Shown: positions 14,480-29,237, numbered from the stretch's first letter. The stretch is DNA of 64,000 nt from Apostichopus japonicus (GCF_037975245.1 NC_092571.1:5974001-6038000); one strand, 5' to 3'. Notes: generated from the letters alone by a model not told the origin. Made by a program: numbers and translations.

Positions 14480-16054
14480 TCGATTGATCGGTACCGAACA
14501 TTCGATTGATCAATACCGCACATTCGATTGATCGGTAACGAACAATCGATTGATCGGTACCGCACATTCGATTGATCGGTACCGCACATTCGATTGATCG
14601 GTACAGCACATTCGATTGATCGGAACCGCACATTCGATTGATGTGTACCGCATATATGATTGATCGGTACCGCACATTCGATTGATCGGTACCGAACATT
14701 CGATTGATCGGTACGGTACCGAACATTCGATTGTTCGGTATCGCACATTAATTGATCGGTACCGCACATTCGATTGATCAATACCGCACATTCGATTGAT
14801 CGGTACCGCACATTCGATTGATCGGTACCGAACATTCGATTGATCGGTACCGAACATTCGATTGATCGGTACCGCACATTCGATTGATCGGTACCGAACA
14901 TTCGATTGATCGGTACCGCACATTCGATTGATCGGTACCGAACATTCGATTGATCGGTATCGAACATTCGATTGATCGGTACCGCACAATCGATTGATCG
15001 GTACCGCACATTCGATTAATCGGTACCGCACATTCGATTGATCGGTACCGAACAATCGATTGATCGGTACCGCACAATCGATTGATCGGTACCGAACATT
15101 CGATTGATCGGTACCGAACATTCGATTGATCGGTACGGTATCGAACATTCGATTGTTCGGTATCGCACATTAGTTGATCGGTACCGCACATTCGATTGAT
15201 CGGTACCGCACATTCGATTCATCGGTACCGAACATTCGATTGATCGGTACCGTACATTCGATTGATCGGTACCGAACATTCGATTGATCGGTACCGCACA
15301 ATCGATTGATCGGTACCGAACATTCGATTGATCGGTACCGAACATTCGATTGATCGGTACCGAACATTCGATTGATCAATACCGCACATTCGATTGATCG
15401 GTAACGAACAATCGATTGATCGGTACCGCACATTCGATTGATCGGTACCGAACATTCGATTGATCGGTACCGCACATTCGATTGATCGGTACCGAACATT
15501 CGATTGATCAATACCGCACATTCCATTGATCGGTACCGCACATTCGATTGTTCGGTACCGCACATTCGATTGATCGGTACAGCACATTCGATTGATCGGT
15601 ACCGCACATTCGATTGATCGGTACCGAACATTCGATTGATCAATACCGCGCATTCGATTGATCGGTACCGCACATTCGATTCATCGGTACGGTACCGAAC
15701 ATTCGATTGTACGGTACCGCATATATGATTGATCGGTACCGCACATTCGATTCATCGGTACCGATCATTTGATTGATCGGTACCGCACATTCGATTGATG
15801 TGTACCGCATATATGATTGATCGGTACCGCACATTCGATTGATCGGTACCGAACATTCGATTGATCGGTACCGAACATTCTATTGATCGGTACCGAACAT
15901 TCGATTGATCGGTACCGAACATTCGATTGATCGGTACCGAACATTCGATTGATCAATACCGCACATTCGATTGATCGGTAACGAACATTCGATTAATCGG
16001 TACCGCACATTCGATTGATCGGTAACGAACATTCGATTGATCGGTACCGCACAT
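14480..16054 (+). repeat. 1575-bp tandem duplication, copy 1
   Basis: This block recurs immediately downstream at offset 1575 with very few differences. It contains markers 14709, 15131 and 15685. The length equals 71 monomers of 22 bp plus 4+4+5 for the three markers, so the exchange was in monomer register. The left edge is near 14,475, where flanking variants stop matching. Confidence 0.87.
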
Positions 16055-17629
16055 TCGATTGATCGGTACCGAACATTCGATTGATCAATACCGCACATTC
16101 GATTGATCGGTAACGAACAATCGATTGATCGGTACCGAACATTCGATTGATCGGTACCGCACATTCGATTGATCGGTACAGCACATTCGATTGATCGGAA
16201 CCGCACATTCGATTGATGTGTACCGCATATATGATTGATCGGTACCGCACATTCGATTGATCGGTACCGAACATTCGATTGATCGGTACGGTACCGAACA
16301 TTCGATTGTTCGGTATCGCACATTAATTGATCGGTACCGCACATTCGATTGATCAATACCGCACATTCGATTGATCGGTACCGCACATTCGATTGATCGG
16401 TACCGAACATTCGATTGATCGGTACCGAACATTCGATTGATCGGTACCGCACATTCGATTGATCGGTACCGAACATTCGATTGATCGGTACCGCACATTC
16501 GATTGATCGGTACCGAACATTCGATTGATCGGTATCGAACATTCGATTGATCGGTACCGCACAATCGATTGATCGGTACCGCACATTCGATTAATCGGTA
16601 CCGCACATTCGATTGATCGGTACCGAACAATCGATTGATCGGTACCGCACAATCGATTGATCGGTACCGAACATTCGATTGATCGGTACCGAACATTCGA
16701 TTGATCGGTACGGTATCGAACATTCGATTGTTCGGTATCGCACATTAGTTGATCGGTACCGCACATTCGATTGATCGGTACCGCACATTCGATTCATCGG
16801 TACCGAACATTCGATTGATCGGTACCGTACATTCGATTGATCGGTACCGAACATTCGATTGATCGGTACCGCACAATCGATTGATCGGTACCGAACATTC
16901 GATTGATCGGTACCGAACATTCGATTGATCGGTACCGAACATTCGATTGATCAATACCGCACATTCGATTGATCGGTAACGAACAATCGATTGATCGGTA
17001 CCGCACATTCGATTGATCGGTACCGAACATTCGATTGATCGGTACCGCACATTCGATTGATCGGTACCGAACATTCGATTGATCAATACCGCACATTCCA
17101 TTGATCGGTACCGCACATTCGATTGTTCGGTACCGCACATTCGATTGATCGGTACAGCACATTCGATTGATCGGTACCGCACATTCGATTGATCGGTACC
17201 GAACATTCGATTGATCAATACCGCGCATTCGATTGATCGGTACCGCACATTCGATTCATCGGTACGGTACCGAACATTCGATTGTACGGTACCGCATATA
17301 TGATTGATCGGTACCGCACATTCGATTCATCGGTACCGATCATTTGATTGATCGGTACCGCACATTCGATTGATGTGTACCGCATATATGATTGATCGGT
17401 ACCGCACATTCGATTGATCGGTACCGAACATTCGATTGATCGGTACCGAACATTCTATTGATCGGTACCGAACATTCGATTGATCGGTACCGAACATTCG
17501 ATTGATCGGTACCGAACATTCGATTGATCAATACCGCACATTCGATTGATCGGTAACGAACATTCGATTAATCGGTACCGCACATTCGATTGATCGGTAA
17601 CGAACATTCGATTGATCGGTACCGCACAT
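16055..17629 (+). repeat. 1575-bp tandem duplication, copy 2
   Basis: This copy carries markers 16284, 16706 and 17260, each 1575 bp after its partner. Similarity continues to about 17,690, where a third copy would begin. There the sequence joins the start of the next family 1 unit. Confidence 0.86.
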
Positions 17630-20000
17630 TCGATTGATCGGTACCGAACATTCGATTGATCAATACCGCACATTCGATTGATCGGTACCGAACAATCGAT
17701 TGATCGGTACCGAACATTCGATTGATCGGTACCCCACATTCGATTCATCGGTACCGCACATTCGATTGATCGGTAACGCACATTCGATTGATCGGTACCG
17801 AACATTCGATTGATCAATACCGCACATTCGATTGATCGGTAACGAACAATCGATTGATCTGTACCGCACATTCGATTGATCGGTAACGAACATTCGATTG
17901 ATCGGTACCGCACATTCGATTGATCGGTACCGAACATTCGATTGATCAATACCGCACATTCCATTGATCGGTACCGCAAATTCGATTGTTCGGTACCGCA
18001 CATTCGATTGTTCGGTACCGCACATATGATTGATCGGTACCGCACATTCGATTGATCGGTACCGCACATTCGATTGATCGGTACCGAACATTCGATTGAT
18101 CGGTACCGAACATTCGATTGATCGGTACCGCACATTCGATTGATCGGTACCGAACATTCGATTGATCGGTACCGCACATTCGATTGATCGGTACCGAACA
18201 TTCGATTGATCGGTACCGCACATTCGATTGATCGGTACCGAACATTCGACTGATCGGTATCGAACATTCGATTGATCGGTACCGCACAATCGATTGATCT
18301 GTACCGCACATTCGATTAATCGGTACCGCACATTCGATTGATTGGTACCGAACATTCGATAGATCAATACCGCACATTCGATTGATCGGTACCGCACATT
18401 CGATTGATCGGTACCGAACATTCGATTGATCGGTACCGCACATTCGATTGATCGGTACCGCACAATCGATTGATCGGTACGGTACCGAACATTCGATTGT
18501 TCGGTATCGCACATTAGTTGATCGTTACCGAACATTCGATTGATCGGTACCGCACATTCGATTCATCGGTACCGCACATTCGATTGATCGGTACCGCACA
18601 TTCGATTGATCGGTACCGCACATTCGATTGATCGGTACCGCACATGCGATTGATCGGTACCGCACATTCGATTGATCGGTACCGAACATTCGATTGATCG
18701 GTAACGCACATTCGATTGATCGGTACCGCACATTCGATTGATCGGTACCGAACATTCGATTGATCGGTAACGCACATTCGATTGATCGGTACCGAACATT
18801 CGATTGATCGGTACCGAACATTCGATTCATCGGTAACGCACATTCGATTGATCGGTACCGCACATTCGATTGATCGGTACGGTACCGAACATTCGATTGT
18901 TCGGTATCGCACATTAGTTGATCGGTACCGCACATTCGATTGATCGGTACCGCACATTCGATTCATCGGTACCGAACATTCGATTGATCGGTTCCGTACA
19001 TTCGATTGATCGGTACCGAACATTCGATTGATCGGTACCGCACAATCGATTGATCGGTACCGAACATTCGATTGATCGGTACCGAACATTCGATTGATCA
19101 ATACCGCACATTCGATTGATCGGTAACGAACAATCGATTGATCGGTACCGCACATTCGATTGATCGGTACCGCACATTCGATTGATCGGTACAGCACATT
19201 CGATTGATCGGAACCGCACATTCGATTGATGTGTACCGCATATATGATTGATCGGTACCGCACATTCGATTGATCGGTACCGAACATTCGATTGATCGGT
19301 ACGGTACCGAACATTCGATTGTTCGGTATCGCACATTAATTGATCGGTACCGCACATTCGATTGATCAATACCGCACATTCGATTGATCGGTACCGCACA
19401 TTCGATTGATCGGTACCGAACATTCGATTGATCGGTACCGAACATTCGATTGATCGGTACCGCACATTCGATTGATCGGTACCGAACATTCGATTGATCG
19501 GTACCGCACATTCGATTGATCGGTACCGAACATTCGATTGATCGGTATCGAACATTCGATTGATCGGTACCGCACAATCGATTGATCGGTACCGCACATT
19601 CGATTAATCGGTACCGCACATTCGATTGATCGGTACCGAACATTCGATAGATCAATACCGCACATTCGATTGATCGGTACCGCACATTCGATTGATCGGT
19701 AGGGAACATTCGATTGATCGGTACCGCACATTCGATTGATCGGTACCGCACAATCGATTGATCGGTACGGTACCGAACATTCGATTGTTCGGTATCGCAC
19801 ATTTGTTGATCGGTACCGAACATTCGATTGATCGGTACCGCACATTCGATTGATCGGTACCGCACATTCGATTGATCGGTACCGCACATTCGATTGATCG
19901 GTACCGCACATTCGATTGATCGGTACCGCACATGCGATTGATCGGTACCGCACATTCGATTGATCGGTACCGAACATTCGATTGATCGGTAACGCACATT
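17495..20000 (+). repeat. HOR family 1 unit, last partial copy
   Basis: It is collinear with the 11,821 unit at offset 5674. After five extra monomers near 18,100-18,220 the offset becomes 5784. The block between markers 18875 and 19297 is 422 bp, against 532 bp in the first copy, because it has only one of two five-monomer modules. The match decays after about 19,650 and family 2 takes over near 19,995. Confidence 0.8.
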
Positions 20001-21394
20001 CGATTGATCGATACCGAACATTCGATTGATCGGTACCGAACATTCGATTGATCAATACCGCACATTCGATTGATCGGTACCGCACATTCGATTGATCGGT
20101 ACCGAACATTCGATTCATCGGTACCGAACACTCGATTGATCGGTACCGATCATTCGATTGATCGGTACCGCACATTCGATTGATCGGTACCGAACATTCG
20201 ATTGATCGGTACCGAACATTCGATTCATCGGTACCGAACACTCGATTGATCGGTACCGATCATTCGATTGATCGGTACCGAACATTCGATTGATCGGTAC
20301 CGCACATTCGATTCATCGGTACCGAACATTCGATTGATCGGTACCGTACATTCGATTGATCGGTACCGAACATTCGATTGATCGGTACCGCACAATCCAT
20401 TGATCGGTACCGAACATTCGATTGATCGGTAACGAACATTCGATTGATCAATACCGCACATTCGATTGATCGGTAACGAACAATCGATTGATCGGTACCG
20501 CACATTCGATTGATCGGTACCGCACATTCGATTGATCGGAACCGCACATTCGATTGATGTGTACCGCATATATGATTGATCGGTACCGCAGATTCGATTG
20601 ATCGGTACCGAACATTCGATTGATCGGTACGGTACCGAACATTCGATTGTTCGGTATCGCACATTAATTGATCGGTACCGCACATTCGATTGATCAATAC
20701 CGCACATTCGATTGATCGGTACCGCACATTCGATTGATCGGTACCGAACATTCGATTGATCGGTACCGCATATTCGATTGATCGGTACCGAACATTCGAT
20801 TGATCGGTACCGCACATTCGATTGATCGGTACCGAACATTCGATTGATCGGTATCGAACATTCGATTGATCGGTACCGAACATTCGATTGATCGGTACCG
20901 CACATTCGATTGATCGGTACCGAACATTCGATTGATCGGTATCGAACTTTCGATTGATCGGTACCGAACATTCGACTGATCGGTACCGAACATTCGATTG
21001 ATCGGTACCGAACATTCGATTGATCGGTACCGAACATTCGATTGATCAATACCGCACATTCGATTGATCGGTAACGAACATTCGATTGATCGGTACCGCA
21101 CATTCGATTGATCGGTACCGAACATTCGATTCATCGGTACCGCACATTCGATTGATAGGTACCGCACATTCGATTCATCGATACGGTACCGAACATTCGA
21201 TTGATCAATACCGCACATTCGATTGATCGGTACCGAACATTCGATTGATCGGTACCGCACATTCGATTCATCGATACGGTACCGAACATTCGATTGATCG
21301 GTACCGCACATTCGATTGATCGGTTCCGCACATTCGATTGATCGGTACCGAACATTCGATTGATCGATACCGCACATTCGACTGTTCGATACCG
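19995..21394 (+). repeat. HOR family 2 unit 1, 1400 bp
   Basis: Its start is marked by a cgataccgaac monomer at about 20,009, found again at 21,409. The unit contains a 5-monomer module repeated twice (tail ending cat, then cgaacactcg, then cggtaccgatc) near 20,100-20,280. It also carries two close cgata-type markers at 21179 and 21272. The length 1400 is 63 monomers plus 4+5+5 for its three markers. It shares markers with family 1 but has private variants such as cgcatattcg and gataggtacc. Confidence 0.85.
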
Positions 21395-22882
21395 CACATT
21401 CGATTGATCGATACCGAACATTCGATTGATCGGTACCGAACATTCGATTGATCAATACCGCACATTCGATTGATCGGTACCGCACATTCGATTGATCGGT
21501 ACCGAACATTCGATTCATCGGTACCGAACACTCGATTGATCGGTACCGATCATTCGATTGATCGGTACCGCACATTCGATTGATCGGTACCGAACATTCG
21601 ATTGATCGGTACCGAACATTCGATTCATCGGTACCGAACACTCGATTGATCGGTACCGATCATTCGATTGATCGGTACCGAACATTCGATTGATCGGTAC
21701 CGCACATTCGATTCATCGGTACCGAACATTCGATTGATCGGTACCGTACATTCGATTGATCGGTACCGAACATTCGATTGATCGGTACCGCACAATCGAT
21801 TGATCGGTACCGAACATTCGATTGATCGGTAACGAACATTCGATTGATCAATACCGCACATTCGATTGATCGGTAACGAACAATCGATTGATCGGTACCG
21901 CACATTCGATTGATCGGTACCGCACATTCGATTGATCGGAACCGCACATTCGATTGATGTGTACCGCATATATGATTGATCGGTACCGCAGATTCGATTG
22001 ATCGGTACCGAACATTCGATTGATCGGTACGGTACCGAACATTCGATTGTTCGGTATCGCACATTAATTGATCGGTACCGCACATTCGATTGATCAATAA
22101 CGCACATTCGATTGATCGGTACCGCACATTCGATTGATCGGTACCGAACATTCGATTGATCGGTACCGCATATTCGATTGATCGGTACCGAACATTCGAT
22201 TGATCGGTACCGCACATTCGATTGATCGGTACCGAACATTCGATTGATCGGTATCGAACATTTGATTGATCGGTACCGAACATTCGATTGATCGGTACCG
22301 CACATTCGATTGATCGGTACCGAACATTCGATTGATCGGTATCGAACATTCGATTGATCGGTACCGAACATTCGACTGATCGGTACCGAACATTCGATTG
22401 ATCGGTACCGAACATTCGATTGATCGGTACCGAACATTCGATTGATCAATACCGCACATTCGATTGATCGGTAACGAACATTCGATTGATCGGTACCGCA
22501 CATTCGATTGATCGGTACCGAACATTCGATTCATCGGTACCGCACATTCGATTGATAGGTACCGCACATTCGATTCATCGATACGGTACCGAACATTCGA
22601 TTGATCAATACCGCACATTCGATTGATCGGTACCGAACATTCGATTGATCGGTACCGCACATTCGATTCATCGATACGGTACCGAACATTCGATTGATCG
22701 GTACCGCACATTCGATTGATCGGTTCCGCACATTCGATTGATCGGTACCGAACATTCGATTGATCGATACCGCACATTCGACTGTTCGATACCGCACATT
22801 CGATTGATCGGTATCGAACATTCGATTGATCGGTACCGCACATTCGATTGATCGGTACCGCACATATGATTGATCGGTACCG
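21395..22882 (+). repeat. HOR family 2 unit 2, 1488 bp
   Basis: It is nearly identical to unit 1 at offset 1400 through about 22,810. About four additional monomers, including cacatatg and cacatttg types, then precede the next cgataccgaac start near 22,897. Markers are at 22025, 22579 and 22672. Confidence 0.84.
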
Positions 22883-23820
22883 CACATTTGATTGATCGAT
22901 ACCGAACATTCGATTGATCGGTACCGAACATTCGATTGATCAATACCGCACATTCGATTGATCGGTACCGCACATTCGATTGATCGGTACCGAACATTCG
23001 ATTCATCGGTACCGAACACTCGATTGATCGGTACCGATCATTCGATTGATCGGTACCGCACATTCGATTGATCGGTACCGAACATTCGATTGATCGGTAC
23101 CGCATATTCGATTGATCGGTACCGAACATTCGATTGATCGGTACCGCACATTCGATTGATCGGTACCGAACATTCGATTGATCGGTATCGAACATTCGAT
23201 TGATCGGTACCGAACATTCGATTGATCGGTACCGCACATTCGATTGATCGGTACCGAACATTCGATTGATCGGTATCGAACATTCGATTGATCGGTACCG
23301 AACATTCGACTGATCGGTACCGAACATTCGATTGATCGGTACCGAACATTCGATTGATCGGTACCGAACATTCGATTGATCAATACCGCACATTCGATTG
23401 ATCGGTAACGAACATTCGATTGATCGGTACCGCACATTCGATTGATCGGTACCGAACATTCGATTCATCGGTACCGCACATTCGATTGATAGGTACCGCA
23501 CATTCGATTCATCGATACGGTACCGAACATTCGATTGATCAATACCGCACATTCGATTGATCGGTACCGAACATTCGATTGATCGGTACCGCACATTCGA
23601 TTCATCGATACGGTACCGAACATTCGATTGATCGGTACCGCACATTCGATTGATCGGTTCCGCACATTCGATTGATCGGTACCGAACATTCGATTGATCG
23701 ATACCGCACATTCGACTGTTCGATACCGCACATTCGATTGATCGGTATCGAACATTCGATTGATCGGTACCGCACATTCGATTGATCGGTACCGCACATA
23801 TGATTGATCGGTACCGCACA
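22883..23820 (+). repeat. HOR family 2 unit 3, internally deleted
   Basis: The offset to unit 2 is 1488 at the start, 1378 after loss of one 110-bp module, and 934 after loss of a further 444 bp near 23,045. The 444 bp equal 20 monomers plus one composite marker, and the marker expected from 22025 is indeed absent. Markers 23513 and 23606 remain. The match to family 2 ends near 23,820. Confidence 0.82.
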
Positions 23821-26800
23821 TTTGATTGATCGGTACCGCACATTCGATTGATCGGTACCGCACATTCGATTGATCGGTACCGAACATTCGATTGATCGGT
23901 ACAGCACATTCGATTGATCGGTACCGCACATTCGATTGATGTGTACCGCATATATGATTGATCGGTACCGAACATTCGATTGATCGGTACGGCACATTCG
24001 ATTGTTCGGTATCGCACATTAGTTGATCGGTACCGCACATTCGATTGATCGGTACCGAACATTCGATTGATCGGTACCGAACATTCGATTGATCGGTACC
24101 GAACATTCGATTGATCCACATCGCACATTCGATTGTTCGGTAACGAACATTCGATTAATCGGTACCGCACATTCGATTGATCGGTAACGAACATTCGATT
24201 GATCGGTACCGCACATTCGATTGATCGGTACCGTACATTCGATTGATCGGTACCGAACATTCGATTGATCGGTACCGAACATTCGATTGATCAATACCGC
24301 ACATTCGATTGATCGGTACCGCACATTCGATTCATCGGTACGGTACCGAACATTCGATTGTTCGGTACCGCACATTCGATTGATCGGTACCGCACATTCG
24401 ATTGATCGGTACCGCACATTCCATTGATCGGTAACGCACATTCGATTGATCGGTACCAAACATTCCATTGATCGGTACAGCACATTTGATTGATCGGTAC
24501 TGAACATTCGATTGATCGGTACCGCACATTCGATCGATCGGTACCGAACATTCGATTGATCGGTACCGAACATTCGATTGATCGGTACCGAACATTCGAT
24601 TGATCGGTACCGAACATTCGATTGATCGGTACCGAACATTCGATTGATCGGTACCGAACATTCGATTGATCGGTACCGCACATTCGATTGATCGGTACTG
24701 CACAATCGATTGATCGGTACCGAACATTCGATTGATCAATACCGCACATTCGATTGATCGGTACCGCACATTCGATTGATCGGTACCGAACATTCGATTG
24801 ATCGGTACCGAACATTCGATTGATCGGTACCGCACATTCGATTGATCGGTAACGAACATTCGATTGATCGGTACCGCACATTCGATTGATCGGTACCGAA
24901 CATTCGATTGATCAATACCGCACATTCGATTGATCGGTACCGAACATTCGATTGATCGGTACCGCACATTCGATTGATCGGTACCGCACATTCGATTGAT
25001 CGGTACCGAACATTCGATTGATCGGTACCGAACATTCTATTGATCGGTACCGCACATTCGATTGATCGGTACCGAACATTCGATTGATCGGTACCGCACA
25101 TTCGACTGTTCGATACCGCACATTCGATTGATCGGTATCGAACATTCGATTGATCGGTACCGCACATTCGATTGATCGGTACCGCACATATGATTGATCG
25201 GTACCGCACATTCGATTGATCGGTACCGCACATTCGATTGATCGGTACCGCATATTCGATTGATCGGTACCGAACATTCGATTGATCGGTACAGCACATT
25301 CGATTGATCGGTACCGCACATTCGATTGATGTGTACCGCATATATGATTGATCGGTACTGCACATTCGATTGATCGGTACCGAACTTTCGATTGATCGGT
25401 ACGGTACCGAACATTCGATTGTTCGGTATCGCACATTAGTTGATCGGTATCGCACATTCGATTCATCGGTACCGCACATTCGATTCATCGGTACCGAACA
25501 TTCGATTGATCGGTACCGCACATTCGATTGTTCGGTACCGCACATTCGATTGTTCGGTACCGCACATTCGATTGATCGGTATCGAACATTCGATTGATCG
25601 TTACCGCACATTCGATTGATCGGTACCGAACATTCGATTGATCGGTACTGCACAATCGATTGATCGGTACCGAACATTCGATTGATCGGTACCGAACATT
25701 CGATTGATCGGTAACGCACATTCGATTCATCGGTACCGAACATTCGATTGATCGGTACCGAACATTCGATTGATCGGTAACGCACATTCGATTGATCGGT
25801 ACCGAACATTCGATTGATCGGTACCGCACATTCGATTGATGTGTACCGCATATATGATTGATCGGTACCGCACATTCGATTGATCGGTACCGAACATTCG
25901 ATTGATCGGTACCGAACATTCTATTGATCGGTACCGCACATTCGATTGATCGGTACCGCACATTCGATTCATCGGTACCGCACATTCGATTGATCGGTAC
26001 CGAACATTCGATTGATCAATACCGCACATTCGATTGATCGGTACCGCACATTCGATTGATCGTTACCGAACATTCGATTCATCGGTATCGTACATTCGAT
26101 TGATCGGTACCGCACATTCGATTGATGTGTACCGCATATATGATTGATCGGTACCGCACATTCGATTGATCGGTACCGAACATTCGATTGATCGGTACCG
26201 AACATTCGATTGATCGGTACCGAACATTCGATTGATCAATACCGCACATTCGATTGATCGGTAACGAACATTCGATTAATCGGTACCGCACATCCGATTG
26301 GTCGGTAACGAACATTCGATTGATCGGTACCGCACATTCGATTGATCGGTACCGAACATTCGATTGATCAATACCGCACATTCGATTGATCGGTACCGCA
26401 CATTCGATTGATCGGTACAGCACATTCGACTGTTCGATACCGCACATTCGATTGATCGGTATCGAACATTCGATTGATCGGTACCGCACATTCGATTGAT
26501 CGGTACCGCACATATGATTGATCGGTACCGCACATTCGATTGATCGGTACCGCACATTCGATTGATCGGTACCGCACATTCGATTGATCGGTACCGAACA
26601 TTCGATTGATCGGTACAGCACATTCGATTGATCGGTACCGCACATTCGATTGATGTGTACCGCATATATGATTGATCGGTACCGCACATTCGATTGATCG
26701 GTACCGAACATTCGATTGATCGGTACCGCACATTCGATTGATCGGTACCGCACATTCGATTCATCGGTACGGTACCGAACATTCGATTGTTCGGTACCGC

Positions 26801-27469
26801 ATATATGATTGATGTGTACCGCGTATATGATTGATCGGTACCGAACATTCGATTAATCAATACCGCACATTCGATTGATCGGTACCGCACATTCGATTCA
26901 TCGGTACGGTACCGAACATTCGATTGTTCGGTACCGCATATATGATTGATCGGTACTGCACATTCGATCGATCGGTACCGAACATTCGATTGATCGGTAC
27001 CGAACATTGTATTGATCGGTACCGAACATTCGATTGATCGGTACCGAACATTCGATTGATCGGTACCGAACATTCGATTGATCGGTACCGAACATTCGAT
27101 TGATCGGTACCGCACATTCGATTGATCGGTACCGCACCTTCGATTGATGTGTACCGCATATATGATTGATCGGTACCGCACATTCGATTGATCGGTACCG
27201 AACATTCGATTGATCGGTACCGAACATTCTATTGATCGGTACCGAACATTCGATTCATCGGTACAGCACATTCGATTGATCGGTAACGCACATTCGATTG
27301 ATCGGTACCGAACATTCCATTGATCGGTACAGCACATTTGATTGATCGGTACCGAACATTCGATTGATGTGTACCGCATATATGATTGATCGGTACCGCA
27401 CATTCGATCGATCGGTACCGAACATTCGATCGATCGGTACCGAACATTGTATTGATCGGTACCGAACAT
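23821..27469 (+). repeat. Mixed satellite mosaic
   Basis: No single HOR period covers this stretch. It contains the same monomer with many private variants: a ccacatcg monomer at 24116-24137, cgatcgat and cattgtatt tails, gtgtaccgcgtatatg near 26,815, and markers at 24336, 25397, 26765 and 26902. Short runs resemble family 2 (tatcgaac and cacatatg strings near 25,080-25,260 and 26,410-26,560). Others resemble the later 1768-bp family. No gene-like or unique sequence is visible. Confidence 0.85.
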
Positions 27470-29237
27470 TCGATTGATCGGTACCGAACATTCGATTGAT
27501 CGGTAACGAACATTCGATTGATCAATACCGCACATTCGATTGATCGGTACCGCACGTTCGATTCATCGGTACGGTACCGAACATTCGATTGTTCGGTACC
27601 GTACATTCGTTTGATCGGTACCGCACATTCGATTGATCGGTACCGCACATTAAATTGATCGTTACGCACATTCGATTGATCGGTACCGAACATTCCATTG
27701 ATCGGTACCGCACATTTGATTGATCGGTACCGAACATTCGATTGATATGTACCGCATATATGATTGATCGGTACCGCACATTCGATCGATCGGTACCGAA
27801 CATTCGATCGATCGGTACCGAACATTGTATTGATCGGTACCGAACATTCGATTGATCGGTAACGAACATTCGATTGATCGGTACCGAACATTCGATTGAT
27901 CGGTACCGAACATTCGATTGATCGGTACCGAACATTCGATTGATCAATACCGCACATTCGATTGATCGGTAACGCACATTCGATTGATCGGTATCGAACA
28001 TTCGATTGATCGGTACCGCACATTCGATTGATCGGTACCGCACATATGATTGATCGGTACCGCACATTCGATTGATCGGTACCGCACATTAGATTGATCG
28101 GTACCGCACATTCGATTGATCGGTACCGAACATTCGATTGATCGGTACAGCACATTCGATTGATCGGTAGCGCACATTCGATTGATGTGTACCGCATATA
28201 TGACTGATCGGTACCGCACATTCGATTGATCGGTACCGAACATTCGATTGATCGGTACGGTACCGAACATTCGATTGTTCGGTATCGCACATTAGTTGAT
28301 CGGTACCGCACATTCGATTGATCGGTACCGCACATTCGATTGATCGGTACCGTACATTCGATTGATCGGTACCGCACATTCGATTGATCGGTACCGCACA
28401 TTCGATTGTTCGGTACCGCACATTCGATTGATCGGTATCGCACATTCGATTGATCGTTACCGCACATTCGATTGATCGGTACCGCACATTCGATTGATCG
28501 GTACCGCACATTCGATTGATCGGTACCGAACATTCGATTGATCAATACCGCACATTCGATTGATCGGTAACGCACATTCGATTGATCGGTACCGAACATT
28601 CGATTGATCGGTACCGAACATTCGATTCATCGGTAACGCACATTCGATTGATCGGTACCGAACATTCGATTGATCGGTACCGAACATTCGATTGATCGGT
28701 AACGCACATTCGATTGATCAGTACCGAACATTCGATTGATCGGTACCGCACATTCGATTGATGTGTACCGCATATATGATTGATCGGTACCGCACATTCG
28801 ATTGATCGGTACCGAACATTCGATTGATCGGTACCGAACATTCTATTGATCGGTACCGAACATTGGATTGATCAATACCGCACATTCGATTGATCGGTAT
28901 CGAACATTCGATTGATCAATACCGCACATTCGATTGATCGGTACCGCACATTCGATTGATCGGTACCGAACATTCGATTGATCAATACCGCACATTCGAT
29001 TGATCGGTACCGCACATTCGATTGATCGGTACCGAACATTCGATTCATCGGTACCGCACATTCGATTGATCGGTACCGCACATTCGATTGATGTGTACCG
29101 CATATATGATTGATCGGTACCGCACATTCGATTGATCGGTACCGAACATTCGATTGATCGGTACCGAACATTCTATTGATCGGTACCGAACATTCGATTG
29201 ATCGGTACCGAACATTCGATTGATCGGTACCGCACAA
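27470..29237 (+). repeat. HOR family 4 (1768 bp), copy 1
   Basis: It matches the next 1768 bp essentially base for base. Landmarks are cgcacgttcg with marker 27567, a cattcgtttgat monomer, cacattaaattgat, a 21-bp cgttacgcac monomer (27660-27680), a gatatgtacc start, two cgatcgat tails, cattgtatt, a tatatgactgat tail, and marker 28253. The period equals 80 monomers plus 8 bp, accounted for by 5+4-1 from the two markers and the 21-bp monomer. Confidence 0.9.

Larger units (their letters stand above)
11821..17494 (+). repeat. HOR family 1 unit, 5674 bp, with internal 1575-bp duplication
   Basis: The start is fixed by the catttg monomer followed by caatacc near 11,838 and by cggtacccc at 12053. 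It matches the previous unit at offset 4517, then 4539. It carries private changes such as a cttttgat tail near 12,590 and ccaaacgttcg near 12,700. Extra length comes from a tandem 1575-bp block in its right part, annotated separately. Confidence 0.82.
1..20000 (+). repeat. HOR family 1 domain
   Basis: The same ordered series of monomer variants and composite markers recurs at offsets of 4940, 7799, 12316 and 18100 from the window start. Marker pairs 400 bp apart sit at 375/775, 5315/5715, 8174/8574, 12691/13091 and 18475/18875. Family-specific variants include gtgtaccgcatatatg, cggtacagcac, cggaaccgcac, and the rare cggtacccc (4677, 7536, 12053, 17727). Unit lengths differ because of internal insertions and deletions of whole monomers. 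Confidence 0.9.
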
